Source: Cristatella mucedo
Taxonomy: Eukaryota; Bryozoa; Phylactolaemata; Cristatellidae
NCBI GenBank assembly: GCA_009760855.2
Contig: WPIO01000217.1
Span: forward strand, 186,001-250,000
Direction of reading: 5' to 3'
Length of the DNA: 64,000 nt
Part shown: positions 50,742-63,954 of the stretch, piece after piece
Numbering within the stretch: the first letter of the stretch is position 1
How the letters are laid out: each line of letters begins with the position of its first letter
Notes under the pieces: generated by a model
Seen by the model: the letters and a program-made list of their open reading frames with translations, nothing else
What the model was told of the DNA's origin: nothing
Databases searched by the model: none
Program-made: the position numbers and the translations under genes

Positions 50742-51125
50742 AATAGTAATACATTTTTATAATAATAATGCATTTGTTATAGCTCCCTCAGAGAACTCAA
50801 TCTCTTTCTAGGCGCTTCACATTTGCTGCAAAGGAAGCATGATTGAATGATTTTCGCTAAAATGCTCAGTGAACAACAAGCATAACATGGTTAGATGTGA
50901 AGTGCACAGATTCAGCATGCAAATATGGTTAGTGACCGCATGCACGGTGGTTACGCATGAGCGCACAAAGGACGGATCGCACGGACACACGAAATTGTGA
51001 TAAATATACGCATTTTTAGTTTCTTTTCAAATGTAGCAAGTCAGGGCATGTCATGACGGAAGTGAGCTCCAGGCTTAGGAAGCATACGAACTGCACGCAC
51101 GGTCCAAAGGATTTGAATAGAGTCG
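50742..51125 (-). mobile_element. LINE-B 3' fragment
   Basis: (AAT)-type tail, TCCCTCAGAGAACTCAATCT, CTTTCTAGGCGCTTCACATT, the full 3' UTR, and the end of the ORF (CCAAAGGATTTGA). Confidence 0.8.
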
Positions 51126-52688
51126 CGTTTGGCCAGCGATTACTCTACGGCAGACACTAACCAAGAGGTCGCAAAGCTTCGGCCTTAAGGCCAGATACGG
51201 CCTAGCTGGCACTCAAGTCCCGCCTAACGCCACCTACTCATTTATTGCTGGATCTATCCTGGGTCTATGCTGGATCTATACTGGATCCGACCTAATTGAA
51301 ATGTCGTGATCTTTTTACCCTCCATCGCTGTGGGTCGCAGCGCAAGTGGTGGCTCGTACTTATTTTTTAACCGGATGTTAGGAGCTAGCATGAAGCAGAA
51401 GCGCCCGATCGCGGAGCGATGACACGTGTCTACCCCTGTAACTGCCGTGCGCGTCGGTGTGTCTGTCGCGACTATTTGCTCGTCCGCCTGGTCGCGCCCA
51501 CTCCGCCGGCCCGGCGGAGTGGCCGCGGCCCAGTTCTTCTGACCCGGTCTTATTAACCTCCTAAAAGTAACACAGTAGCTCGAAAGGGTTTGCCGACCGC
51601 TGCGTCGGCGTCTCAGAAAAATGCGACGCACGCCTTCGGCAGAACTATTCGGCCAGTTAGAGCATGTGGTAATGTGATAGAACACCGCTCGTAAGACTCG
51701 AAGCGTGCACGATGAGCTGCTAGAAATGAACTGCACAATGAACCGCTAGAAATGCGCCGTACAGTCAACTTTGCGTCAGCGTGCCCGCAGCGGAAATTTC
51801 GCTGCTGGGAGCGAAATCGACAAAGTTCGGTCGGGCACGGCTCGCGCTCAGCTCCGAGGCCAGTGCGAGGCTCGACGCTGGCTGGCTGGCTGACCGACGC
51901 CTCGCTACGCGCGTGCCGTCGCGAACCGCAGTCATCGGCGAAGGCCAGCGCCGGCTCTCGCGCGCGCCAGCCCAGCGGGTCGCGCGTCTCCCCAGGCTAC
52001 GGAGGCTAGTCGACGACGGCGCACGCGCGCTCTTCGATCCGTACGCATCCGCCGCCGCCGCCGCCACTACGGCCGGACCACTACACCCTAGACTCTCGCA
52101 AGGAGCGGCCGCACGATGGCCCCGGAGCGCGCTCGGGTGCATCGCGGCTCGGAATGTTTCGACGCCCTTCGTCGCCCTTCGTCGCCCCTCGGGGCGCATC
52201 GCGCTCGTTCTCAAAGGCCTCTCGCACGCATTGTTGCAGCGACGAGTCGGCTGAGGAGGAGGAGCCGAGCGACCTGCGACCGAGGCGCGGCGACACGTTT
52301 TGTCTGGACGCCTGCCTGGCGTGGCTGTGCTTCTGCTGCGTGACGTCGAGCGGCGCCAAGTAGGTCGACGAGGAGTCGCCGACGCGACAAGCAGCCGACG
52401 AGCGCGCGCTGGGCACGCGCTCAGCTAGAGAAGCCGTGAGCGCGATGGCCGCCGTCGAGAGGATGCAGGCGTGCGCGACCGAAGCGGAAGCTGCAGCGTA
52501 CGCCACTCTGGCTCGGTCTTTGAGTCCCCACCTCCCCCTCTCTCTCTCCTCCCAGTTCCTTTCGCCGTCTTTCCCGCTTTTTTTCGTCTATCTCTCAATA
52601 TTCACCATGTTTTAATACTTGTGACGTCTCTCGCTATGGCTCTCTGCAGCCGGATCGCTCTTGAATAGCTCTCTCACGTTCTCTGCTT

Positions 52689-52713
52689 CCCTCTCTCTCT
52701 CTCTCTCTCTCTC

Positions 52714-52802
<89 letters not shown>
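52689..52802. repeat. (CT)n microsatellite
   Basis: About 110 bp of CT with two TAT/TTT interruptions. Confidence 0.97.
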
Positions 52803-52803
<1 letters not shown>

Positions 52804-53086
52804 GTAATACCTGGCTCCTTTGTCAGCATTCAGTTCCGGTCTCGCTGTCTCCGTAGTGTCTCGCAGCATTGCACGCCACCGGTAACGTGCCGTCTTTGTG
52901 CGCTTTTGGACTCACGCTTTCCTCGAGGGCGCTCTCGGCCTAAGGCGCTCGGGACGCGGAAGCCTGGCGAGCGATTGCAATAAACTCGGCAGCTGCCGTA
53001 CTGAGTTGAAATGGTAGAGTTCCAGCAGTCTATTCAGCGTGCTCGTTCCGTGAGGCCTTCACTCAATTCACTCGCTATTTCTTCAG

Positions 53087-53284
53087 CTGGCCCAAGTGAG
53101 CGGATATCTATCGCCCATCGAGGTGCCGCGGCGAGTCTGGAGGCGGCGAGCCGCAAGGCGGCGCTATTTGGCACGCTGCTGGCCGCCTGCTGGGCGCCTC
53201 GCAGAGCGACCGAAGCGGCGAAGGGAAGCCCGAGCGGAAGCCCTAGCGCAAGATGTGCACGGATATTTCGAGGAGATCATGTAG
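53087..53284 (+). CDS. Candidate terminal exon, unidentified gene
   Basis: A pyrimidine-rich acceptor (CGCTATTTCTTCAG) precedes a 65-codon open segment that ends in TAG. It reads LAQVSGYLSPIEVPRRVW, then a very Arg/Ala-rich stretch, ending VHGYFEEIM. No family recognised. GC-rich DNA makes chance open frames common. Confidence 0.15.
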   Translation: MAQVSGYLSPIEVPRRVWRRRAARRRYLARCWPPAGRLAERPKRRREARAEALAQDVHGYFEEIM

Positions 53285-53361
53285 CGTCCCAGCTCGCATT
53301 TCTAATAGAAAGCGAGTTCTCGATTCTAGGCGCTGTCTTGGCTGGACTACTGTGATTTTTC

Positions 53362-53677
53362 TTCAGCTCTGCAGGTCCTAGACTGCGGAGCTAGCTTCCA
53401 CGGTTCTTACGCAACGACAACTACTACTCTCCTGCTGCCTACTGTGGCTCATCCTTTCCGGCCGTCCTGAGCTGCTACTTCCATGCTGCTAGCTACCTCA
53501 CCAGTTCTCCCGACTCTGCTACGCTTCCAACTGTGTCTTTGTAGCGTGAGATGAAGTCTGCTGGCTTCCGAATGCTTGCCGAGAGCCGCTTAGGCTGTGA
53601 GTGAGCTATGCAGCTCCTGCGTAACGCCCGCATAGCCTTTGTGGCTTTGTGGAGTTACAGGCGGAGACACATTACAT
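53362..53677 (+). mobile_element. LINE-A 3' fragment
   Basis: AGGTCCTAGACTGCGGAGCT to GGAGTTACAGGCGGAGACAC, ACATTACATT. Confidence 0.85.
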
Positions 53678-53680
53678 TGA

Positions 53681-53820
53681 CAAAATTTAGTTTTGGCTGG
53701 GCTTCCAAAAAAGTTACCGAGCCACTGCAGCTGGAGAGCAACGATTTTGCAAGGCTGGTCAGCCAAATCCAGAGGTTTAGTCACGTGTCTCCTACACTGA
53801 GGAGCTTCGATGGCTTCGCA
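53681..53820 (+). mobile_element. LINE-A coding fragment
   Basis: TTTTGGCTGGGCTTCCAAAA to CACGTGTCTCCTACACTGAG. It is upstream LINE-A sequence placed after a 3' end, so it is a separate insertion. Confidence 0.7.
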
Positions 53821-54059
53821 ATGATCAGCGGATGCGGAATAGATTTTGTTCTCAATGACGCATCTCATTGAGACGCGTGAAGATAGCTATGGCGGGAGGA
53901 CACGATGAGCGATTTTCGGTAGGAACTGACTGAACGGAACAATGAGGAACTGACTGACAGACAGATAAGATGGCAAGCAGAATTTATGGCTGTTGGAAAT
54001 GCTGTTTCTCTCTCCTATGATGTCGAAGGTCAGCTGAATTGTCGTTTAAATCGTCGGAG

Positions 54060-56900
54060 TTTGAGTTTCTGAAAATCAGACAGTTTTTAAAAGCAGATCT
54101 TTACTGCTGCTACGTTTCAAAGAACAGCGGTTAATAACTGCTTTTACTGTTTTTATTTGACATTTTTTACACTAACTTTTACCGTCAACAGCTTATTTTT
54201 GTGATGAACGCCGTATTGTATATGCTTAGTGGTAAGTTCTAAGTCAATGCATTTCTACTTCTTTTAATAATATTTTGCGAATACAAGTGTATTTAACGAC
54301 TTGTCTGATTAACGCGGTCTTAATTTTGTATAGAAATTCCTAAAGATGGGAAAACCTCTTTCAAAATCCGTTGATGTCTGTTTGATAATTTAAATTGCGG
54401 TGTACACTTTCTGGAGATTTTCAGTGCGCTGGCCAGAGTTCCTGATGAGCCTTAATTCGGACTTGAGGCATATGAAACTGTTTTGTGCCCACGACTGCAG
54501 CTAATAATCAATCTTTTTGAAGCAACAAATTTAATGTATCTAAAAGACGCAAGTTCAGACTTTCAGCCTCATTTGACGACTGTGCGATGACACCATATTT
54601 ATCGCTGACTCCAAATTGAAAGACGCTAGATTTCCCGAAAAGATTTAGCATAGTTTTGACGGGTTGACCGATGGATCTTTGAGACTGCGCAGGAGGTTCA
54701 TGAAATCCTTGTGCTATTGCTGTTCAACGCGGCTCTTCAAATTTTCCAGAGCTTGGTACCAACATCATTATTCAGGTTAGAGAGCTTGTTGAGCATGCAC
54801 TCATCAACGTGGCGTCTTTTCGACTTTGATCCTCACAGCAAGTTTCACAGGCTCCATTGCCTTCAGAAGAGGGCGAGTATCAAAATCTACTGTCTCAATT
54901 ATTTATAGCTCGTTGAATTCGTTTAGTGTCTCATGGATGGCTAATTCTGTCTTCAATTGCAACTCTTTATGTTGTTTAGATGAGTTCCAGCGAGTCTTTA
55001 CGTCACGATGCAGTTCAATCTCGCGTCCGAACTTAGCTTTAACTTGGGATTGAAAGACATATTTTGAACTGATAATTTATTGATGAGTTGAAAAGATTGC
55101 ATGATTTCATGAGAAGAGCGTAGTAATCGACATCTCCTTCTAGTATGCCATCGCTGATTACTTCCAAATCTACCTGCTTAAAAAAAGTCCATGTCATCAA
55201 TATCGTCGCTATCCAGGTTTAAATAGTTCATCATATCGGTACTCTTTTTGCCCAACGTGTCGCATACTCAAAGGTGCAGACCATGGTTTCAGCATTACCG
55301 TCCCAGAATATCAATGTGGCTAATACGTTTACTATTAACTGCAGCATCGTTTTGAGTAGATCCCTTGAAATCCTTTTCAATTGTTAATCCAAAACGCTCA
55401 AATGCTGCTCCATTGATTCATACATATCGAGAGCAGTGCACGAACCAAATAAATGAACAAGACTGCTCTCGATCGTTGGCTTATCGCCGCTATCATAATG
55501 TTGACTCAGAAGAATGGGCGTCTCTCAAAATTGTGTATTCATCCACTGTCACGCTAAACTTTAATCATCTCTCTCATTTTACCTCGATGTCAGCAATCGT
55601 TTCTCTTCTTTCCTAATCATTATGCACTACCTTCATCACATCGCTTTCGTTAGCTGGAAGCTGGAATCCATTCTGTGAGATTGATTGCCATATATAATAT
55701 TTCTAGTGATAGCTTTGGTGGATATTCCATCAGTAATGTAATATCATGTATCTCCGCCAATAACTCCACAAAGCCATAAAGACTATAAGGGTGTTACACA
55801 GGAGAGTTTTGTATAGCCCACTCACTGCCATAGCGGCTTTCGGTAGGCATACCGTAGCCGACAGACTTCATCTCACGTAGCAAAGAGAAAGTGGGAAGCA
55901 TAGCAGTGCCAGGAAAGGAGCTGAGGTACTGAACAGCATGGAAGTAGCAGCTCAGGACCGCTGAAAAGATTTGCCGTAGTTGACAGCAGGAGGGTAGTTC
56001 TCGTTGCGTAGAATTGTGGAAGCGAGTTCAATAGTCTAGGAACTGTAGAGCTAAAGCTTCTGTCTCCGACGATCTTTACGGAGAGGAATGAAACAGCTAG
56101 TTAATCGTCCATACAGCAGCTGAGAGCACGAGTAGGCTGAAACTGGTGCAGCAGTTCAGCTAGGTATAGAGGAGCCAAACCGTGGATCAGCATAAGAACC
56201 TTGCTCTGTATTCGTTGATCCACCGGCAGCCATCCTAACTCTTTTAGCAAAGGAGACAAGCGGTCAAACCTCTGAGATTTTCAAATAAGCATTGCAGCCT
56301 TATTCTTAGTAGCCAGATCGGTAACTATCTCCTTCATACTTTTTTGCCAAGGAAATAGGCAATCGCTTTAGTTCTTTTAATGTTCACGGGCTATTCCTCG
56401 GATGTAAACCCTCTAGCAGTTTATGAAAATAAATTCCATGTATTTTCCGGTCAACCTTCAACGTTTTCGTTGAGTTCTTATAGAATTTTATGATTTTTAT
56501 TGCATCTTCCATGTCGAACTTCCAGCTCTTCTGTAGTTATATTCTTTCATTTTGTGGCTTATTATTAAGCTGAAGACGTGGCAGAAAAGAATATCAGTAT
56601 TTGCTGATGCAACGAGATAAATTTTATTAATATCTTAGTTTTTGAAAAATAGCACCTCAGTATTAGTTCTAGACTAATTTGACAAAATAATCATACAATT
56701 CCACTAAGACTCAAATTAAAAAAAAAACTTGTTTACCGTTACATATTTCATATCAATGATGAACGCTGAGCTTCAGTTTTAGCATCTGCTTGCTTAAGAA
56801 TATCCAATAAAAACAGTAAAACAGATGGAAAGAAAACCCAGCTGTTGGCTGTTTTTATTTTTGCCAAAAAACAGCTCGTTTAAGATAACTGTTAAACAGT
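54060..56900 (-). mobile_element. hAT DNA transposon remnant (transposase pseudogene)
   Basis: hAT transposases cut and paste DNA and carry an RNase H-like core and a C-terminal dimerisation region. On the minus strand, in order: KFSVTVDEYT (55562-55533), LVHLFGSCTALDMYESMEQH and FGLTIEKDFKG (about 55350-55460), HGLHL.VCDTLGKKST (about 55240-55290), HRDVKTRWNSS (about 54970-55010), LLKAMEPVKLAV (about 54840-54880), and TSTDFERGF..FRNFYTKLRPR.SDKSLNTLVF (54378-54270). Stops and frameshifts throughout show it is dead. Similar AACTG/ACTGTTTTTAT words at 54129-54165 and, inverted, at 56798-56830 may be its ends. Limits are approximate. Confidence 0.85.
55731..56312 (-). mobile_element. LINE-A insertion in the hAT remnant
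   Basis: The 3' end at about 55735 (ATCATGTATCTCCGCCAATA) through AGPRLWN-equivalent and WLPVDQR-equivalent sequence to about 56312. Several stops. Confidence 0.8.
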
Positions 56901-57056
56901 TACCAGAAATGGTAGTGGGAATCTGGTCCAGCGACTGATTAGCCTAATGCATGCCTTGAAGAGATCCGATACTAGATGTCAGTGTCCTTAAATTAAGCGA
57001 CGATAAAACAGAACATAAAACATACAAAAGTGACGATGAAACTAACTGCTACTGGT

Positions 57057-57625
57057 AGGACACCCTAAGCACCAGGATGGACTTGAAGCCTTGGCTCTTC
57101 TAATAGGTGATGCTGTTGTGCGACCGCCACTACGTGTTCGGAATTAAGTCATCGTCTGTGACAGCTGTCTAAATTTTGCAAGTTTCTTCAACATAACCGC
57201 TTCCACAGCTAGCCACTGTGCCGGATTGCGATTCACTTTCGCGGTGCTGATCACAACAATTCAACTGGCGTCCTGGTTTCGTACAGGCTGGATAATTGCA
57301 ATTTCATCGTAGCTTGGCTACCGGAAAAGCCATTTGGTATCTGCAGCTGGTGATTAATATATCTGCAAGGCTAGTTAGCGAATTTTTGAGTTTTGACCAT
57401 GTGTATCCTTAGCTAAAGGAGCTTCGATGACGTCCAGTTGATCAAGGCCTACAAACTAAACTCTTACTATGACTCGCAAGGCCTTCTAATGCCTGGCTCC
57501 TTCATACCTAGCTAAATTGCGGTACTTACTGCAGCCTACTCGTCCCCTCAAGTCTTCTATGTACAATAAATAAGCCGTTCTATTCCTCCGCTTAAAGGCC
57601 GTTGGCGACAGAACTATGACATTCT
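57057..57625 (+). mobile_element. LINE-A coding fragment, old
   Basis: From GACACCCTAAGCACCAGGAT (GHPKHQD) through the LDNCN and ARLVSE regions to CATTCTACGTGGCAAC; no 3' end. A second LINE-A starts directly after it. Confidence 0.8.
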
Positions 57626-58998
57626 ACGTGGCAACGACGACGGGAATGTCACTGCCCTAGCCCTGCTAGATCTGTCTGCTATAAGAAATCATAAGAAATT
57701 CAATTGCCTTCGACACCATTGATCGCGATGTTCTGCTTGAACGATTGAGAACAATGATCGGTCTGGAAGACGAAGCACTGGCGTGGTTTAAATCGTACTT
57801 GTCTGATCGTGTTCAATCCAAATCATGTGGGGGTCAGGTCTCACCCACGAGAAGGGTCACCTGTGGAGTCCCTCAAGGGTCTGTACTCGATCCCTTGCTG
57901 TTCTCCATTCATACACAACCTCTATGGAAAATGATTAAGGCCCATATAATAGCATATCACTTGTATGCTGAAGATACTCTGTTGAATTTGTCATTCAAAC
58001 CGTCGGTATCTGCTGCAGCAACTGAGAAACTGAATGCTTGCCTTGCCAATATTCGATCCTGGATGTCAAAAAACTTCCTGAAATTAAATGATGATAAAAC
58101 TGAACTGCTGCTCATAGGGCACCCTAAGTGTGTGGCTGGATTAAAAGCTTTGCTCTTCTAATAGGTGATGCTATCGTGCGACCATCACCATGTGCTCAAA
58201 ATTTAGGTGTCGCTTTTGACAGCTGCCTCAATTTTAAAAGCTTCATTAAGAAGACTGCTTCTACAGCTAGCCATCACGTCCGATCCCTATATAAAATTAG
58301 GAACTGTCTTCCACAATGGTTGTGAAAAGTTCAACTAGCTCTTTAGTTCTTTACCGGTTGATTACTGTAATTCCTTTTTGGCTGGACTACCAAGAAATCC
58401 AACTAAGCCACTGTAGCTGGCTATGAATATGGCTGCAAGGCTAGTCTTCAAGTCCCAGAGGATTCACCACGTGTCTCCTTTGTTAAAAGAGTTAGGAGGG
58501 CCGCCGGTTGATCAACGGATACAAAGCAAAGTTCTCACACCGACCCACATGGCCCGCCACTGCTGGCTCCTTCGTACCTAGCTGAGTTGCTGCACCAGGT
58601 TCAGCCTCTCTGCGTCCTCAGGTTCTGTATGGACAATAAATTAGCTGTTCCATTCCTCAGCCTGAAGACCGTTGGCGACAGAAGCGTTAGCTCTTTATGT
58701 CCTAGACTGTGGAACTCGCTTCCAAGATTCTTTTGCAACGACAACTACTCTTTTACTGCCGACTATTGCTCATCCTTTTCAGTGGTCTTAAGCTGCTACT
58801 TCTATGCTACTCAATACATCAACTACTCTCCTGACTCTGCTGTGCTTCACACTCTCTTTGTTGCGTGAGACCAAGTCTGTTGGCTACCGAATGCGTACCG
58901 AAAGCCGCTCAGGCTGTGAGTGCGCTATGCAAAACTCTCCTGCGTAACACCCACATGGTCTTTATGACTTTGTGGAGTTACAGACGGAGATACACTAC
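57626..58998 (+). mobile_element. LINE-A copy with most of the RT domain
   Basis: The longest LINE-A copy, with RT motifs in order: AFDTIDRDVLLERLRT (motif A, 57709), CGVPQGSVLDPLLFS (motif B, 57860), YHLYAEDTLLNLSF (motif C with YADD changed to YAED, 57955), FLKLNDDKTELLLIGHPK. Then come the C-terminal domain with frameshifts (58128 on), LWNSLPRFF, and the 3' UTR to ACATTACATTACATT at 58985-58998. A CR1/L2-group LINE by domain layout; the endonuclease is not present. Confidence 0.9.
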
Positions 58999-59012
58999 AT
59001 TACATTACATTA

Positions 59013-59080
59013 AATTTGCTCTGCAGATCCTAGACTGCGGGAGCTCAATCTCACAATTTTTGGGTAATGACAGAACTGCT
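59013..59080 (+). mobile_element. LINE-A short fragment
   Basis: GCTCTGCAGATCCTAGACTG and CTCACAATTTTTGGGTAATG. Confidence 0.5.
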
Positions 59081-60347
<1,267 letters not shown>

Positions 60348-60404
60348 TGTGTTGCTTCGGGTCCGACTCGCTCCTTTCAAAACATAAGAAATTCATTCTC
60401 ATAG

Positions 60405-60525
60405 TGCCAAAATAGCGCAATCTCTCTCCCGGTACTTTAACTGTGCTACGGGGCTCGAGCCCGCAATCCTGGTCCCCGGCAGTGGTAAGTGCCTCACCCC
60501 AGGGATAAACCTGGGCTGCATCCTT
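60405..60525 (-). mobile_element. SINE-1 copy
   Basis: Plus strand AGCGCAATCTCTCTCCCGGT, GGGGCTCGAGCCCGC (B-box region), GGGATAAACCTGGGC at the head end. Confidence 0.6.
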
Positions 60526-61219
60526 ATATGCCGGCCACGCATGTCGGAAGTCGTGTATAAATCGGTCTGCACGAATAAATATCACGCTGCTTGAATGACC
60601 AGCTAACCGCGGCTATTTAATAATCGGTATCCGAATCAAAGTCATTGAAGGTCAAAGTCTCTGTCCTTGCTCCAAGTTCAAAGTCGCGATGCATCGCCGA
60701 GCTATCCGGTCAAATTCGAGGTGCATCGCCGTGCTATCTCCTGCCTTACAGCTAGCGTGCTTCCTCGCGACGCTCGGCAACTAATAGCCTCGTAGAGTAA
60801 TGGTACCGTGGACGCTGTCGTATTTTTTCTAAACTTTTTCCTTAGGACGCATTCTGACTGGCTGATATGCAAGCTACAAGTAGCTACTGAGCTTGAATGC
60901 AGCACCTGCCTGCGCCCGCTGCACCGCCTTCTTGTGGCGTGCTGAGCGCCTCGTTTCTACGATGATCGCGCCGATGCGTCTCTCTTAATCGCTACCTGCA
61001 CAGCCTTGTCGCCATTCACTGCTGCTCGCAGCCGACAGTTGTCGTCGATTCGTCCCCCTGGCTCGGTGCAGCGGTATATCACTTACCTTTAACTCCCAAG
61101 ATCGCGTGCTCTCGTCCTGCCGCCTATGCAAAGTACCTGAATACAAACTAAACCCACTTCTAGGCGCCACAGAGAGGTGGCTTTGCGTTCCGGCTCTCCC
61201 GAACACTGGTGTGACGTCC
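60526..61219. other. Unassigned sequence
   Basis: Nothing recognised. Confidence 0.3.
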
Positions 61220-63600
61220 GATGTGGGATATGATATTCTTCTCCCACAATTATGACTGGCGTGTATTCGCGCGAGATCGCGCTCTTACCATTTACTTAGA
61301 TGACTTTTCCTGGCATGATAATTGGAGAATTGAACAGCCAGTCTCGAGTCAATTTGAAATGGATTTTGGCAGAGGACGGGTCGTTGCCGTGGATTTTCGT
61401 GTGTTGCCCAAAGTGTACTTTCGCGATTGCTTGAACGCATATCGTAGCATTTTTAATACAGCGTACTGCAATACGCAAGAAAAGTTAGTGCTTCTCCCCG
61501 TTGATTGTGACGCCTTGCCGCCGATTGAAAGCTCACCTGGGTGTAAAGTATGTACGCCCACAGTTACATTTGCCTGGAATAAGAGTTCCAGTTTCAAGCA
61601 GCCAATCATGTCGATTTCTCATGGATTACAATAATGGTCCAGACAATTACTGCTGCCTGCCGAGCCTGTGTGGCAGTTGACGAGCGAAGCAGCTTGAAAA
61701 TGCCACGGTTTCACTTTGGACGCAGAAAATGCCTTTGACAACTGGAGCTTCCCCCTACCAATGTCTCGTCGATTAGGTTTGGGTATTGGCAAAGGCCATT
61801 GCTGTCGACTGCGATTTATTTCCAGAAGTTTTATGTGCTCGAGATTGGTTTAAAGGACGCGGTTGCAAATTAAACGCAGTGCCGGTGATAAGTAAGAAAG
61901 TTTGAGGTTGTTCCAGTCACTTTCTAGTGATTAGCTGTGGATCATAATGGATTGCGGTATTCTCCCGGGCGATTGCCATCGTCGATTTCTATGCCTACCT
62001 GGAGATTGAAAGCACAGAATGGCTTGAAAGCATGTGTACGCGCAGTGAGATGCTGCTTGGAGTGAGAATGGGAGCTTGCTGTAGCCGATTTCTCGTCGAT
62101 TTGCCACCAATTGTGGTACTGGATCCTGTCATTGCTGGCGATTGCCGTGCATCGCTGACACCGAACAGACAAAATAGCTTGAATATCGTACGGTTTTACT
62201 TTGAACGCAATAATATAGTGCATGCAATGAATTAGAGCTTCACACAGTTCGTATCATACTTTATATCTTGTCGATTGCCGCCACAGATTCACAGGGTCAA
62301 ACGAGCGATCAATCGCTCGATCGATCGTGCTATCTCTGCAGCAGTTGTAGTGACCAGAAAAGGGATTCATTTCTTTCCGAGGTTGCTGTGTCAAATATTT
62401 TATTATAATTATTGCTGCTCCGAGTCCATTTATTGCAGTAGGTTGCCATGCATTGACACCGGTATTTCGCGAGTTAAATTGATTAAAATTACGTAGTTTC
62501 ACTTTAAGCCGAGAACTTTGTAATATGCAACCAAAATTGGGTTAGTGAGAATTCCATTTTTTGAGGCACTTTGTGATGCAATATTGTGAATTGCAGTATT
62601 GGCCCGATCATTTGCTATCGATAGGAGTGCATTGCTACAAAATGATATAGAAGCAATTGGTGTGAAATTGTGTAAATACACATCAAGAGAGATGTAAAGC
62701 AACGTGCAATCGTAATTAAATGCTTCCGATGCAAGCGTTCTGGTCGCTTTGTGGTGAATTTCGGCAAAGTTTGGCAGATTGTGGTAAATTCTGGTAGGGG
62801 ATCCGGCCATTGCAGTTGACTGCTATGCATTTCACGTGAGTACCAAGGGGGTGAATTTTTTGTAGTTGCACTTTAAACTGAGTCTAGTCTTATATATGCG
62901 ATGTAAGTAAGAGTTTCATGCTGATGATTTGAAAAATGATTTGCAGTTGATCAGAGTGGACTGCAGTACTTGCTGAGGCCACTTCGGGCGATTTCTGCCC
63001 ATTGCCCGAGTGTGCTGATGCACAATTTTTATTTTAAGTGGGTGTGCACGTAAACAGTGTGCTTTAATATGCAATAAAAACTGAAGCTTGGAGAAATCTA
63101 TTCATAGTCGTTTTTGGGTGGATGCGTGTGATTTCAGTGGACTGCAATATTTCCACAAACCATTGCGGTCGATTGCAGCGAATTGCACAAGAAAATGCAA
63201 ATGACATCTTGCAAGCAGTATTGTCACAGAGCGCATTACCGTATGCAATAAAAAAAGCAGCTTTTTGAACAAGATTGATTTCTTTAGGCAGTAAGATGCA
63301 GTAGATTGCCGTAGATAGCGGTTTATTACAGTATTGGCCCGGGTCGATACAATCTATTTCAATGGACTTCGTGAGAACCCGCGAGTGGAATCACGCAAAA
63401 TCTTGTGGATGCATTTGAAATACAGCGTAGTTTCATATTCAAAACTTTTTAGAGCTCTTGCAGCTGATTTTTGGTTGATTTGAGATGAACTAAATATAAT
63501 TGTGGTACAGGCCTCCATCATTACAGTTCATTTACATGAGTGGGCGTGTACACAATTGCATGAACTTTGGTGGATAGATAAAATCAAAGATGTGCTACAA
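61220..63600. repeat. Diverged tandem array, period ~175 bp
   Basis: Three landmarks recur in the same order: GATTGC.GTATT.CCCGGGCGATTGCC (61953, 62118, 62594, 62960, 63143, 63325, 63503), TT.CACTTT.AA.CGCAG (61712, 62192, 62497, 62866) and TATGCAATAAAAA..AGCTT (62219, 62523, 62894, 63068, 63240). Most spacings are 150-185 bp or double that. Identity between units is low. Confidence 0.7.
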
Positions 63601-63954
63601 TATCCTCTCAAAGTTTAAGCTCAACAACGCTGATGTCTTGTGAATTTTAGCCCAATTTGAGTGGAGAGCAGAGGATTGTGTTGATTTCAGAAATTCTTTG
63701 AACCCAAGGCCGGTCGATGAGATGTGCCAAATACCTAAGCATGTGTCACAGTCGAAGCATTAAAACAGCGAACTGAGAACAGCAGTTACGCAAGTTGCCT
63801 GTCTCTCATTACAAATGCCGCAGGCGCACACAGCATTACGGCCTGGTGGGAAGCCTAGACCACAACTGACTTCGCGTTGCATTACTTCAGCTATAGAGCA
63901 CCTAAGAATGCATCAAGGCATAGTCATTTTAATTTAGGAACCACGAATAAGTCT

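Larger units (their letters stand above)
51250..53350. promoter_or_regulatory. Second CpG-rich region
   Basis: Dense CpG at 51760-52510 and 52900-53300 with overlapping open frames on both strands (for example plus 51781-52254, minus 52506-52081). They have no recognised domain. One short plus frame ends in a Cys/Trp-rich hydrophobic stretch (52262-52363). Confidence 0.3.

Noticed and set aside
53011-53284. A 37-nt intron (GTGAGG..TTCAG) joining MVEFQQSIQRARS to the next frame
   Set aside because: Far shorter than the kilobase introns seen in the LC3 gene; probably coincidence. The downstream segment alone is kept as a weak candidate.
61221-61634. 137-codon plus-strand ORF
   Set aside because: It lies in the edge of the ~175-bp diverged tandem array and shares its recurring words; no known domain and no exon signals.
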